11,974 nucleotides of DNA from NCBI GenBank assembly GCA_003647095.1, contig QMME01000093.1, positions 1 through 11,974 of the forward strand, given 5' to 3'. Position 1 is the stretch's first letter; every line of letters begins with the position of its first letter. The position numbers and the translations under genes were made by a program. Positions 1 through 6,257 of the stretch are shown here, one piece after another. Under the pieces are notes generated by a model. It had not been told where the DNA came from. It worked only from the letters and a program-made list of their open reading frames with translations, and made no database searches. The DNA comes from Deltaproteobacteria bacterium. Its GTDB lineage: Bacteria > Myxococcota > B64-G9.

Positions 1-1671
1 GACCTGCACGGCGTGCTGGCCACGGCCAGCGCCCGCGGCGAGAAGCTGCCGGTGGTGCTGCGCCGGCTGCTGCGGCGGGCGGTCCGGGTATTCGCCACCG
101 ATGCCGGGACTTTCTTCATGGTGGACCCGGAAAGCGGCGACCTGTCCTTCGCGGTGGTCGAGGGGCCGGCCCGGGGCAAGCTGGAGGGGCGTACCTTGCC
201 GGCCGGCGAGGGCATCGCCGGCTGGGTGGCCAGGCATGGTCGGGCCCAGTTGGTGCGCGATGCCCGCCGGGATCCCCGCTGGAAGTCGACGTTGGCCCGG
301 GAGGTGGGTTTTGCCACCCGCGACATCCTGGCGGTTCCCATTCGCGCCGGGCGGGGGCAGGTCCTGGGGGTGCTGGAACTACTCAACAAGCGCACCCATC
401 CCGGCTTCGACGAGAAGGACCTGCGCCAGTTGCAGGCCTTGACGGCCTCGCTGGGAGCCATGGTCGAGAACCTGCGGCTGTGGCAACAGGCCCGGCGCAG
501 CAACGCCCGCCTGCAGTTGCTCAACCAGGTGGGGCAGTTGATCAACTCCACCCTGGACGCGGCCGAGGTGCGCCGGCGCACCATCGAGGCGGCCAAGCAA
601 CTGGTCGATGCCGAGGCCGGTTCGCTCATCCTGCTGGGTCCAAGGCGCGAGCGGCTCTACTTCGAAGTGGCCCTGGGAAAACGGGCCGAGCGCCTGAAGT
701 CGATATCACTGAAGCCGGGCGAGGGCCTGGCCGGCTGGGTGGTCAGCCACGGCCGCTCGGTGGTGGTCAACGATGTCCGGGCCGATCCCCGCTGGAGCCG
801 GCGCGTGGACCGGCGCTCGGGAGCGACCACCCGCAACCTGGTATGCGTGCCCGTGCGCAACCGCGGTCGCACCGTGGGAGCCATCCAGGCCCTGAACAAG
901 CGCCAGGGGCATTTCGACTCGGACGATCGCCGGGCGCTGGAACTGCTGGCCGGACAGGTGGCGGTGGCCATGGAAAACGCCGGACTCTACGATCGCCTGC
1001 AACAGACCTTCCTGGAGAGCTGCCAGGCCCTGGCCAGCGCCATCGAGTTGCGCGATGCCTACACCGGCGGCCACAGCCGCCGGGTAACCCGCTACTCCTT
1101 GCAGGTGGGCCGCCTGCTGGGCATGGACGAACAACAACTGGAGAACCTGCGCATTACCGCCATCCTGCACGACATCGGCAAGCTGGGAGTCGATGACCGG
1201 GTGCTGCGCAAGCCCGGAAAGCTCGACGCCGAGGAGTTCGCGCAGATGATGCGCCATCCCCAGCTGGGAGAGAGCATGCTGGCGGCGGTGGAGCAGTTGG
1301 CCGCCATCCGTCCCGGCATTCGTGCCCACCACGAGCGCGTGGACGGGCGGGGCTACCCGGATGGCCTGCGGGGCCAGCGCATCCCCCTGGCGGCGCGCAT
1401 CATCGCCGTGGCCGACACCTACGATGCCATGACCTCCGACCGTCCCTACCGGCGCGGCCTGCCGGCCCGGGTGGCCATCAACGAGATCCGTCGCTGCGCG
1501 GGCAGCCAGTTCGACGGCGGCGTGGTGCGGGCCTTCCTGGATGCCTACCGGGCCGGCGAAGTCACCGGGCGACGGGAGAGGTTGCCGCCCCTGCGCCGGG
1601 GCGGCGGCCGCGCCCCGGCGGGTGGTTCGCTGGGGGCCGGGGGCCGGAGCCGTGGACGGCACCGCCGCTAG
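1..1671 (+). CDS. GAF-GAF-HD-GYP cyclic dinucleotide phosphodiesterase (5' partial)
   Basis: The reading frame is open to the left edge of the window, so the N-terminus is probably missing; the first possible start inside is GTG at 13, and residue numbers count from it. Two GAF sensor domains (about 1-155 and 170-325) are followed by a HD-GYP domain (about 335-515). The HD-GYP motifs are complete: HDIGK at 386-390, HHERVDGRGYPDG at 439-451 and a DxYDAMTxxRPYR block at about 468-480. An active metal-dependent phosphodiesterase for c-di-GMP or a related cyclic dinucleotide is therefore expected. Both GAFs carry a partial NKFDE-like signature (N125, K126, F132, D136 and N295, K296, F301, D305; the last Glu is absent), which is seen in many nucleotide-binding GAFs but does not prove a ligand. 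No membrane segment is visible, so the visible part looks cytosolic. The last 30 residues are a Gly/Arg-rich tail of unknown role. Substrate and ligands are not decidable from sequence. Confidence 0.93.
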   Translation, partial: DLHGVLATASARGEKLPVVLRRLLRRAVRVFATDAGTFFMVDPESGDLSFAVVEGPARGKLEGRTLPAGEGIAGWVARHGRAQLVRDARRDPRWKSTLAREVGFATRDILAVPIRAGRGQVLGVLELLNKRTHPGFDEKDLRQLQALTASLGAMVENLRLWQQARRSNARLQLLNQVGQLINSTLDAAEVRRRTIEAAKQLVDAEAGSLILLGPRRERLYFEVALGKRAERLKSISLKPGEGLAGWVVSHGRSVVVNDVRADPRWSRRVDRRSGATTRNLVCVPVRNRGRTVGAIQALNKRQGHFDSDDRRALELLAGQVAVAMENAGLYDRLQQTFLESCQALASAIELRDAYTGGHSRRVTRYSLQVGRLLGMDEQQLENLRITAILHDIGKLGVDDRVLRKPGKLDAEEFAQMMRHPQLGESMLAAVEQLAAIRPGIRAHHERVDGRGYPDGLRGQRIPLAARIIAVADTYDAMTSDRPYRRGLPARVAINEIRRCAGSQFDGGVVRAFLDAYRAGEVTGRRERLPPLRRGGGRAPAGGSLGAGGRSRGRHRR

Positions 1672-1727
1672 GCCGACCGTCCCCACCGGGGCAAGACGGC
1701 CGGGAGCAAGCAACATGGGTAAAAGAC

Positions 1728-1772
1728 TTTACAGGATGCGGCCGGCGAGGTTATCTAGTACTATCGGTACTA
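1728..1772 (+). promoter_or_regulatory. Candidate promoter with palindromic operator upstream of the CRP-like gene
   Basis: TTTACA at 1728-1733 matches five of six -35 bases. Weak -10 candidates lie 17-18 bases downstream (TTATCT at 1751 or TATCTA at 1752). Immediately after is a perfect inverted repeat, TAGTAC (1756-1761), a five-base spacer and GTACTA (1767-1772). Its position at the predicted transcription start, about 50 bases before a CRP-family gene, suits an autoregulatory operator. The repeat is directly visible; promoter activity and binding are inferred. It does not match the E. coli CRP or FNR consensus. Confidence 0.35.
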
Positions 1773-1821
1773 CGCCAGTGGCCGCCGGCGGCTGCCGGCG
1801 GCTGCCCCTGGGAGCGTGATC

Positions 1822-2472
1822 ATGAGCAACGAAAACGAACGCCTGTTCGAACGCTTCGGACGCGGGTTTCCCGCGGGCACCGTCGTCTTCCGGGAAGGCG
1901 ACGTGGGCAACGAGATGTACGTCATTCAGTCCGGCAAGGTCAACATCACCAAGGAAGTTCGCGGCGTGGAGAAGGTGCTGGTCACCCTGGGGCCGGGGGC
2001 CTTCTTCGGGGAGATGGCCATCATCAACCAGAAGCCGCGTTCGGCCAGCGCCGTGGTGGTGGAAGATGCCCGCTTGCTGGTCATCGGCCCCAAGACCTTC
2101 GACACCATGATTCGCTCCAACTCCGAGATCGCCGTGCGCATGATCAAGATCCTGGCGCAGCGCCTGCAGGAAGCCGACGAGCAGATCGAAAATCTCATGC
2201 TGCGGGACCATAACAGCCGGGTGGTGCACTTCCTCACCCACATGGCCAGCAAGGGCAAGGCGGTGGCCGGGGGAACCCTGGTGGAGATGGACGCCGCCAA
2301 CCTGGCCGGAAAGATTGGACTCGATCAGCACCAGGTGGAGGAAGTGTTGTCCAAGCTGCTCAAGGCCCGGCTGGTGCGGGAGCACGAGCAGGGATTGCTG
2401 ATTCACGATGTCAATCGCCTGCGCGAGTTCCTGGAATTCCTGGAGATGAAGGAGAAGTTCGGCGACATCTGA
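1822..2472 (+). CDS. CRP/FNR-fold cyclic nucleotide-binding protein, atypical HTH
   Basis: This 216-residue protein has the usual CRP layout: a cyclic-nucleotide-binding beta-roll (about 5-98), a dimerisation helix (about 100-130) and a C-terminal winged-helix region (about 135-205). The phosphate-binding cassette is well formed, with FFGEMA at 61-66 and RSAS at 73-76; Glu64 and Arg73 are the residues that contact the ribose and cyclic phosphate in this fold. Genuine cNMP (or c-di-GMP) binding is therefore likely. The expected recognition helix (about 166-178, LDQHQVEEVLSKL) is acidic and lacks the Arg-Glu-x-x-x-Arg pattern of classical CRP, so DNA binding may be unusual or lost. I chose ATG 1822 over GTG 1816 because GGGAG at 1810-1814 is well spaced only for the ATG. 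It sits 150 bases after the HD-GYP gene and 44 bases before a putative cyclic-nucleotide phosphodiesterase gene. Confidence 0.9.
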   Translation: MSNENERLFERFGRGFPAGTVVFREGDVGNEMYVIQSGKVNITKEVRGVEKVLVTLGPGAFFGEMAIINQKPRSASAVVVEDARLLVIGPKTFDTMIRSNSEIAVRMIKILAQRLQEADEQIENLMLRDHNSRVVHFLTHMASKGKAVAGGTLVEMDAANLAGKIGLDQHQVEEVLSKLLKARLVREHEQGLLIHDVNRLREFLEFLEMKEKFGDI

Positions 2473-2516
2473 CGACTGCGCGCCAGGGCGGCGCCCGGCA
2501 GTCCCGGGGTGGCGAC

Positions 2517-3281
2517 ATGGAACTGGAAGTACTGGGGTGTTACGGCGGCGAGGTACGGGGTCGCTACACCCCGTCGCTGCTCATCGACGGCAGCGTCGTC
2601 CTCGACGCCGGCTCCTTCGGCGCCCGCCTGTCGCTGCAGCGGCAACTGCGCATCGAGCACGTCCTGTTGAGCCACTCGCACTGCGACCATGTCAAGGACC
2701 TGCCCTGCTTCGCCGACCTGATCATCGGCAAGCGCCGGCGGCCGGTGGCCATACATGCCACCCGGCAAACCCTGCAGGTGCTGCGCCGCAACCTGTTCAA
2801 CAACCGCCTCTGGCCCGATTTCTTCCTGCTCCCCAGCCCCGAGCAACCGGTGCTGCGCGAGGCGCCCTTCGCCAGCGGACGCTGGTTCCGGCTGGGACAC
2901 CTGCGGGTCAAGGCGGTGCCCGTGGTCCACCCCGTGGAGTCGATGGCTTTCGTGGTGCGCGATACGGCCGGCAGCTTCGTCTACAGCGGCGATACCGGGC
3001 CCAACGATGAGCTGTGGCGGGTGGTCAATCGCCTGCGTGACCTGCGCCTGCTGCTGGTGGAGGTGAAGTTTCCCAACTCCCTGCAGATGGTGGCCGACGC
3101 CGCCGGGCACCTCACCCCGCGGACCCTGGCCCGGGAGCTGGCCAAGCTCAACGGGGTGGACGTGCCCATCTTGCTCTACCACCTCAAGCCCGAGTGCGTG
3201 GCGGAGATCGGGCGCCAGGTGAAGGCGCTGGCCGATTCCCGGCTGCGCCTGCTGCGGCAGGGGGAGCGGATCCGGATCTGA
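2517..3281 (+). CDS. Metallo-beta-lactamase-fold class II-type 3',5'-cyclic-nucleotide phosphodiesterase
   Basis: This 254-residue protein spans a whole metallo-beta-lactamase domain with a full set of metal ligands: HSHCDH at 53-58, His138, Asp159 in SGDTG and His222 in YHLKP. Late features are characteristic of the bacterial proteins annotated as class II cAMP phosphodiesterases: an LLVEVKFPN strand at about 179-187, GHLTP at 197-201 followed by an L-x-x-EL-x-KL helix, and the closing HLKP. RNase Z and generic hydrolases of the Lactamase_B_2 group are close in fold and remain alternatives, and the strict class II signature (HxHLDH) is not met because Cys56 replaces Leu. The likely reaction is hydrolysis of cAMP or cGMP to the 5'-nucleotide in the cytosol; there is no signal peptide. 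Its place right after a cNMP-binding regulator supports this, and folC begins 2 bases after its stop, implying co-transcription. Confidence 0.82.
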   Translation: MELEVLGCYGGEVRGRYTPSLLIDGSVVLDAGSFGARLSLQRQLRIEHVLLSHSHCDHVKDLPCFADLIIGKRRRPVAIHATRQTLQVLRRNLFNNRLWPDFFLLPSPEQPVLREAPFASGRWFRLGHLRVKAVPVVHPVESMAFVVRDTAGSFVYSGDTGPNDELWRVVNRLRDLRLLLVEVKFPNSLQMVADAAGHLTPRTLARELAKLNGVDVPILLYHLKPECVAEIGRQVKALADSRLRLLRQGERIRI

Positions 3282-3283
3282 GC

Positions 3284-4636
3284 ATGGATATCGCGCAGGT
3301 CACCGCCTTTCTGTACTCGCTCAAGCCCCGGGGCATTCGCTTTGGCCTGGAGAACACCCGCCTGGTGCTCGAGCAGCTGGGCCGGCCCCAGGACTCCTTC
3401 GCGGTGGTGCACATCGCCGGCTCCAACGGCAAGGGCTCCACGGCGGCCTTCGTGGCCGAACTGCTGCGGGCCGCGGGACGGCGAGTGGGCCTGTACACCT
3501 CGCCCCACCTGGAACACTACCGGGAACGCTTCCGGGTGGACGGCCGCCCGGTGGCCGACGAGCAGGTGGTGGCGGCATTCGAGCGCCTGCTGGCCGGGGG
3601 CCTGGAGCTCGACCCGGTCGAGATCTCCACCTGGGTGGAACGGGAAGGGCTGACCGGCAAGATGGCCGCTGGCAGCTGGTACCGGTTGCGCGGGGCGGCC
3701 AGCCGGTTCTGCCGCTTGACCTTCTTCGAGTGCACCACCATCATGGCCACGGAGATCTTTGCCCGGGCCGGCGTGGAGGTGGCGGTGATGGAATGCGGCA
3801 TGGGCGGCCGCCTGGATGCCACCAACGTTTTCATGCCGGTGGTGTCGGTGATAACCCCGGTGTCGCTGGAGCACACCGAGTGGCTGGGCGACACCCTGGA
3901 GCAGGTGGCGGGGGAGAAGGCCGGTATCATCAAGGAAGGCATACCGGTGGTCAGCGGGCGCCAGTTTCCTCCCGCGGCGGCGGTGATCGAGCGGCAGGCG
4001 CGGGAGCGCGGGGCACCGTTGCACCGGCTGGGTGAGGATTTTTCCTGCAGCGGCGACTGGCGCCGGGCGCGGATAAAGGTCGGGCAACTCGAGGTGGGGC
4101 CGTTGGAGCTGGGACTGTGCGGCCGGCACCAGCTCGACAACGCCGCCTGTGCCCTGGCCGCCCTGGTGTTCTCCCGGGGGGCCCTGTGGCATCCCCGCGT
4201 CGAGCAGATCCGGCGGGGACTGGCGGCGACCAGCTGGCCGGCACGCTTCGAGCGCCTGGGTCCGGAGGGGGGCTGGGTGGTGGATGGGGCGCACAACCCG
4301 CATGGCGTGGACATGCTGGTGCGCACCTTCACTGAGGTGTTCGGTCCCCGTCCCGTGCCGGTGGTTTTCGGAGTGCTGGGAGAGAAGAACGCGGCACCCA
4401 TGTTGCGCCGGCTGGAGACCCTGGCCTCGCGCTTCGAACTGGCCACCCCGGCCGATGCCCGGGGCCGCCAGGCGGGGCAGTTGCTCGCTTACCTGAGGCG
4501 CCCGGCGCGGGCTCACGAATCGATATCGGCGGCGCTGCAGCAGCTGCGGCGGGAAGGGGCCGGGCGGGTGCTGGTCTGTGGTTCCCTCACTGTCGCGGCG
4601 GAGGCCAGGAGATGGCTGATGGAGCAGAAATGGTAG
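3284..4636 (+). CDS. folC: Bifunctional folylpolyglutamate synthase/dihydrofolate synthase
   Basis: FolC adds glutamate to dihydropteroate and extends the polyglutamate tail of folates, using ATP, in the cytosol. The 450-residue sequence carries the family motifs in order: P-loop GSNGKGS (46-52), YTSPHL (71-76), LTFFECTT (145-152), MECGMGGRLDATN (169-181), the SLEHTEWLG Mur-ligase-like block (194-202), EKAGIIK (211-217) and DGAHNPHG (334-341). ATG 3284 begins 2 bases after the preceding stop, so translation is probably coupled; the longer reading frame from 3194 would overlap that gene and adds no family sequence. Between the VDGRPV strand and LTFFECTT the protein is about 25 residues longer than L. 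casei-type FolC, with a basic/aromatic stretch at about 117-144. It is the last gene before an AT-rich promoter region. A folC after a cyclic-nucleotide hydrolase rather than accD or a folate gene is unusual, but the assignment is firm. Confidence 0.95.
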   Translation: MDIAQVTAFLYSLKPRGIRFGLENTRLVLEQLGRPQDSFAVVHIAGSNGKGSTAAFVAELLRAAGRRVGLYTSPHLEHYRERFRVDGRPVADEQVVAAFERLLAGGLELDPVEISTWVEREGLTGKMAAGSWYRLRGAASRFCRLTFFECTTIMATEIFARAGVEVAVMECGMGGRLDATNVFMPVVSVITPVSLEHTEWLGDTLEQVAGEKAGIIKEGIPVVSGRQFPPAAAVIERQARERGAPLHRLGEDFSCSGDWRRARIKVGQLEVGPLELGLCGRHQLDNAACALAALVFSRGALWHPRVEQIRRGLAATSWPARFERLGPEGGWVVDGAHNPHGVDMLVRTFTEVFGPRPVPVVFGVLGEKNAAPMLRRLETLASRFELATPADARGRQAGQLLAYLRRPARAHESISAALQQLRREGAGRVLVCGSLTVAAEARRWLMEQKW

Positions 4637-4641
4637 TTTTC

Positions 4642-4688
4642 TTGACCTGGTGTGCGTTTTAATTTATATAAAATTTGCTTAATTTAAG
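4642..4688 (+). promoter_or_regulatory. Sigma-70-type promoter for the AMIN-lptD unit, with palindrome at the start site
   Basis: TTGACC (4642-4647) is followed after 17 bases by TATATA (4665-4670); TATAAA at 4667-4672 is an alternative -10. This is the best core promoter in the window and lies in its only clearly AT-rich stretch. Just downstream is an 11-base palindrome, CTTAA-T-TTAAG (4678-4688), close to the predicted +1, where a repressor could act. Another inverted repeat, AATTT-ATATA-AAATT (4661-4675), overlaps the -10. The leader to the start codon at 4815 would be about 135 bases and holds no convincing open reading frame or riboswitch fold. Confidence 0.6.
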
Positions 4689-4814
4689 ATAATTTCGCAG
4701 GAGAAAACTTGTTCCCGGCCGCAATACATGATAGCGTTTTTGCGAATATTTCCCACCGCGCCGCTCCGGCTTGCCCGGTCTGCCGGCGTCGTCGGGGCAG
4801 CGGGAGGTCGCCTC

Positions 4815-6215
4815 ATGGGTAGAAAGATAAAGCTGATTGCTGGTGGCCTGGTGCTGGCGTGGGCAAGCCTTTGCCTGGCCAGTTCCCTGAACCTGATCAA
4901 CTCCATTCGTGTGCATCGGCAGGGTGCGGCCACCGTGGTGGAGATCGCCGGCCAGCGGGCGCCCAACTTCACCACCTTCAAGCAGGACAATCCGCGCCGC
5001 ATCATCGTCGACGTGGCCGAGGCGCGCCTGCAGGGGATTCCTGCCGCCATAGACGGTGACGGCCAGCTGGTCGATGCCGTGTCCGCTCGCCAGGTGGGCC
5101 ACAACGCGGGTGGCATCTCCCGGGTGATCATCCAGCTGCGGCAGGAAGCGGAGTACCGGGTGGCGGTGAACGGGGGAATGTTGCTGGTCTACCTGACCCG
5201 TGGAGAAGGTGGCCTGCTGGTCTCGGCCGGCGTGCCCCTGGCCCCCACCGGGTCCACCGGTGTCGGCGAGGGGCGTGACCTGGCCCTGGCCGACGAGCTG
5301 TCCCAGCCGGCGGCGGTCGCCGTGGTTGGCTCGGTAGCGGGTGAACCGAACGCCGACGGCGAACCGGCCCGGGTGGCCGTGGCCCGGGATACCAGCCCCG
5401 GTTCCGGTCTGCGGGCACCGCCGGCGCCGGTAGGGGTGACCGCGGCGGCCCTGCCCGAGCCGGGGGCCGTGAGCGGACAGGCGGCGGAGACCGATGCGCC
5501 CGCTGGCGAGGCCGAGCCCAGCGACGGTAGCCAGGCCGAGCCCAGCCCGTCGCGGCCGCAACCGGTCATGGTGGCCGCGGTCTACCCGGCCGCGGAGAAG
5601 ACCGGCAACACCGGACGGCAAAGGTTGCTGGCCCAGCAGGAAGAGCAACCGCCGGCAGATGAAGAAGGCGGAGACGAAGTGGAGGAGGTCGAAGAGGTTC
5701 CCGTGGAGGTAGTGGAAGAACCGGCCGAGTCGGCGCCGCCGGTCGAGGAAGCCGCCGATCTGCCGCCGCCGCCTCCTCCTCCGGTAACCGAGGAACAACC
5801 GGTCGAACAGCCGGTCGAACAGCCGCTGGCCGCGGAGCCGCCGCCTCCTCCTCCCGCCGAGGAGCGGGTGGAGATCGACTATGCCCTGCGGCGCATGACC
5901 TGGGTGGGCTTCCAGCAGACGGCGGACGCCTCGCGGGTGTTTGTCAAGACCAATGCCCCGGTCAAGTTCCACCTGACAGAGGAAGGAGATCGCCTGGTGG
6001 TGCTGGAGTTGGAGAATACCACCATTCCCCTGCGCAACAACAGGCGCTTTCTCGACACCCACTTCTTCGATTCCGCGGTCTCCATGATCACGCCCCGGCA
6101 ACAGCAGGGTGTGAATTCGACGGTGCGAATCGAGATCGAGCTGAGCAAGCGGGTTCCCTACCAGGCTACCCAGGAAGACAACATCGTCTACGTGAGCTTC
6201 CAGAGGCCCAAGTAG
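4815..6215 (+). CDS. Secreted protein with two AMIN-like domains and an acidic/proline-rich linker
   Basis: I place the start at ATG 4815 because GGGAGG (4802-4807) is 7 bases upstream and because it gives a clean signal peptide (MGRKIKLIAGG... ending near CLA-S, residues 1-22); the frame is open further up to 4728, but that has no ribosome site. The 466-residue product has an N-terminal AMIN-like beta domain (about 24-118), a 230-residue linker, and a second AMIN-like domain (about 351-466, with the SRVFVKTNAPV and TVRIEIEL strands). The linker turns from Ala/Gly/Pro-rich to Glu/Pro-rich, with EEVEEVPVEVVEE-type runs, two poly-proline runs and a repeated QPVE unit. AMIN domains occur in PilQ secretins and AmiC-type amidases and target proteins to peptidoglycan or the periplasmic machinery, but no amidase, secretin or SPOR domain is present. 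The protein is thus probably a periplasmic scaffold spanning the peptidoglycan. lptD begins 42 bases later in what looks like one transcription unit. Exact function is unknown. Confidence 0.8.
   Translation: MGRKIKLIAGGLVLAWASLCLASSLNLINSIRVHRQGAATVVEIAGQRAPNFTTFKQDNPRRIIVDVAEARLQGIPAAIDGDGQLVDAVSARQVGHNAGGISRVIIQLRQEAEYRVAVNGGMLLVYLTRGEGGLLVSAGVPLAPTGSTGVGEGRDLALADELSQPAAVAVVGSVAGEPNADGEPARVAVARDTSPGSGLRAPPAPVGVTAAALPEPGAVSGQAAETDAPAGEAEPSDGSQAEPSPSRPQPVMVAAVYPAAEKTGNTGRQRLLAQQEEQPPADEEGGDEVEEVEEVPVEVVEEPAESAPPVEEAADLPPPPPPPVTEEQPVEQPVEQPLAAEPPPPPPAEERVEIDYALRRMTWVGFQQTADASRVFVKTNAPVKFHLTEEGDRLVVLELENTTIPLRNNRRFLDTHFFDSAVSMITPRQQQGVNSTVRIEIELSKRVPYQATQEDNIVYVSFQRPK
5758..5863 (+). repeat. 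Low-complexity repeats encoding poly-Pro and QPVE units
   Basis: Two copies of a CCGCC/CCTCCTCCT-type tract (about 5763-5781 and 5838-5856) each encode six or more prolines. Between them a 12-base unit around CCGGTCGAACAG occurs twice in tandem (about 5808-5832), encoding two QPVE repeats. They lie inside the linker of the two-AMIN protein and look like slippage-derived expansions that set linker length. Confidence 0.75.
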
Positions 6216-6257
6216 ACCCGACGACACGGCCGTTTGTCCGCCCGCGGCAGCCCTTTC

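Noticed and set aside
1784..1803. Tandem GCCGGCGGCT repeat before the CRP-like gene
   Set aside because: Two copies of a ten-base GC-rich unit are easily produced by chance or slippage in this composition; no function is suggested.
2517..3281. Reading the MBL-fold gene as a beta-lactamase or RNase Z
   Set aside because: There is no signal peptide, and the GHLTP and terminal HLKP blocks fit the class II phosphodiesterase-type group better; RNase Z remains a weaker alternative.
4728..4814. An upstream start for the two-AMIN protein at ATG 4728
   Set aside because: It has no suitably placed ribosome site and would bury the signal peptide behind 29 residues, whereas ATG 4815 has GGGAGG 7 bases before it.
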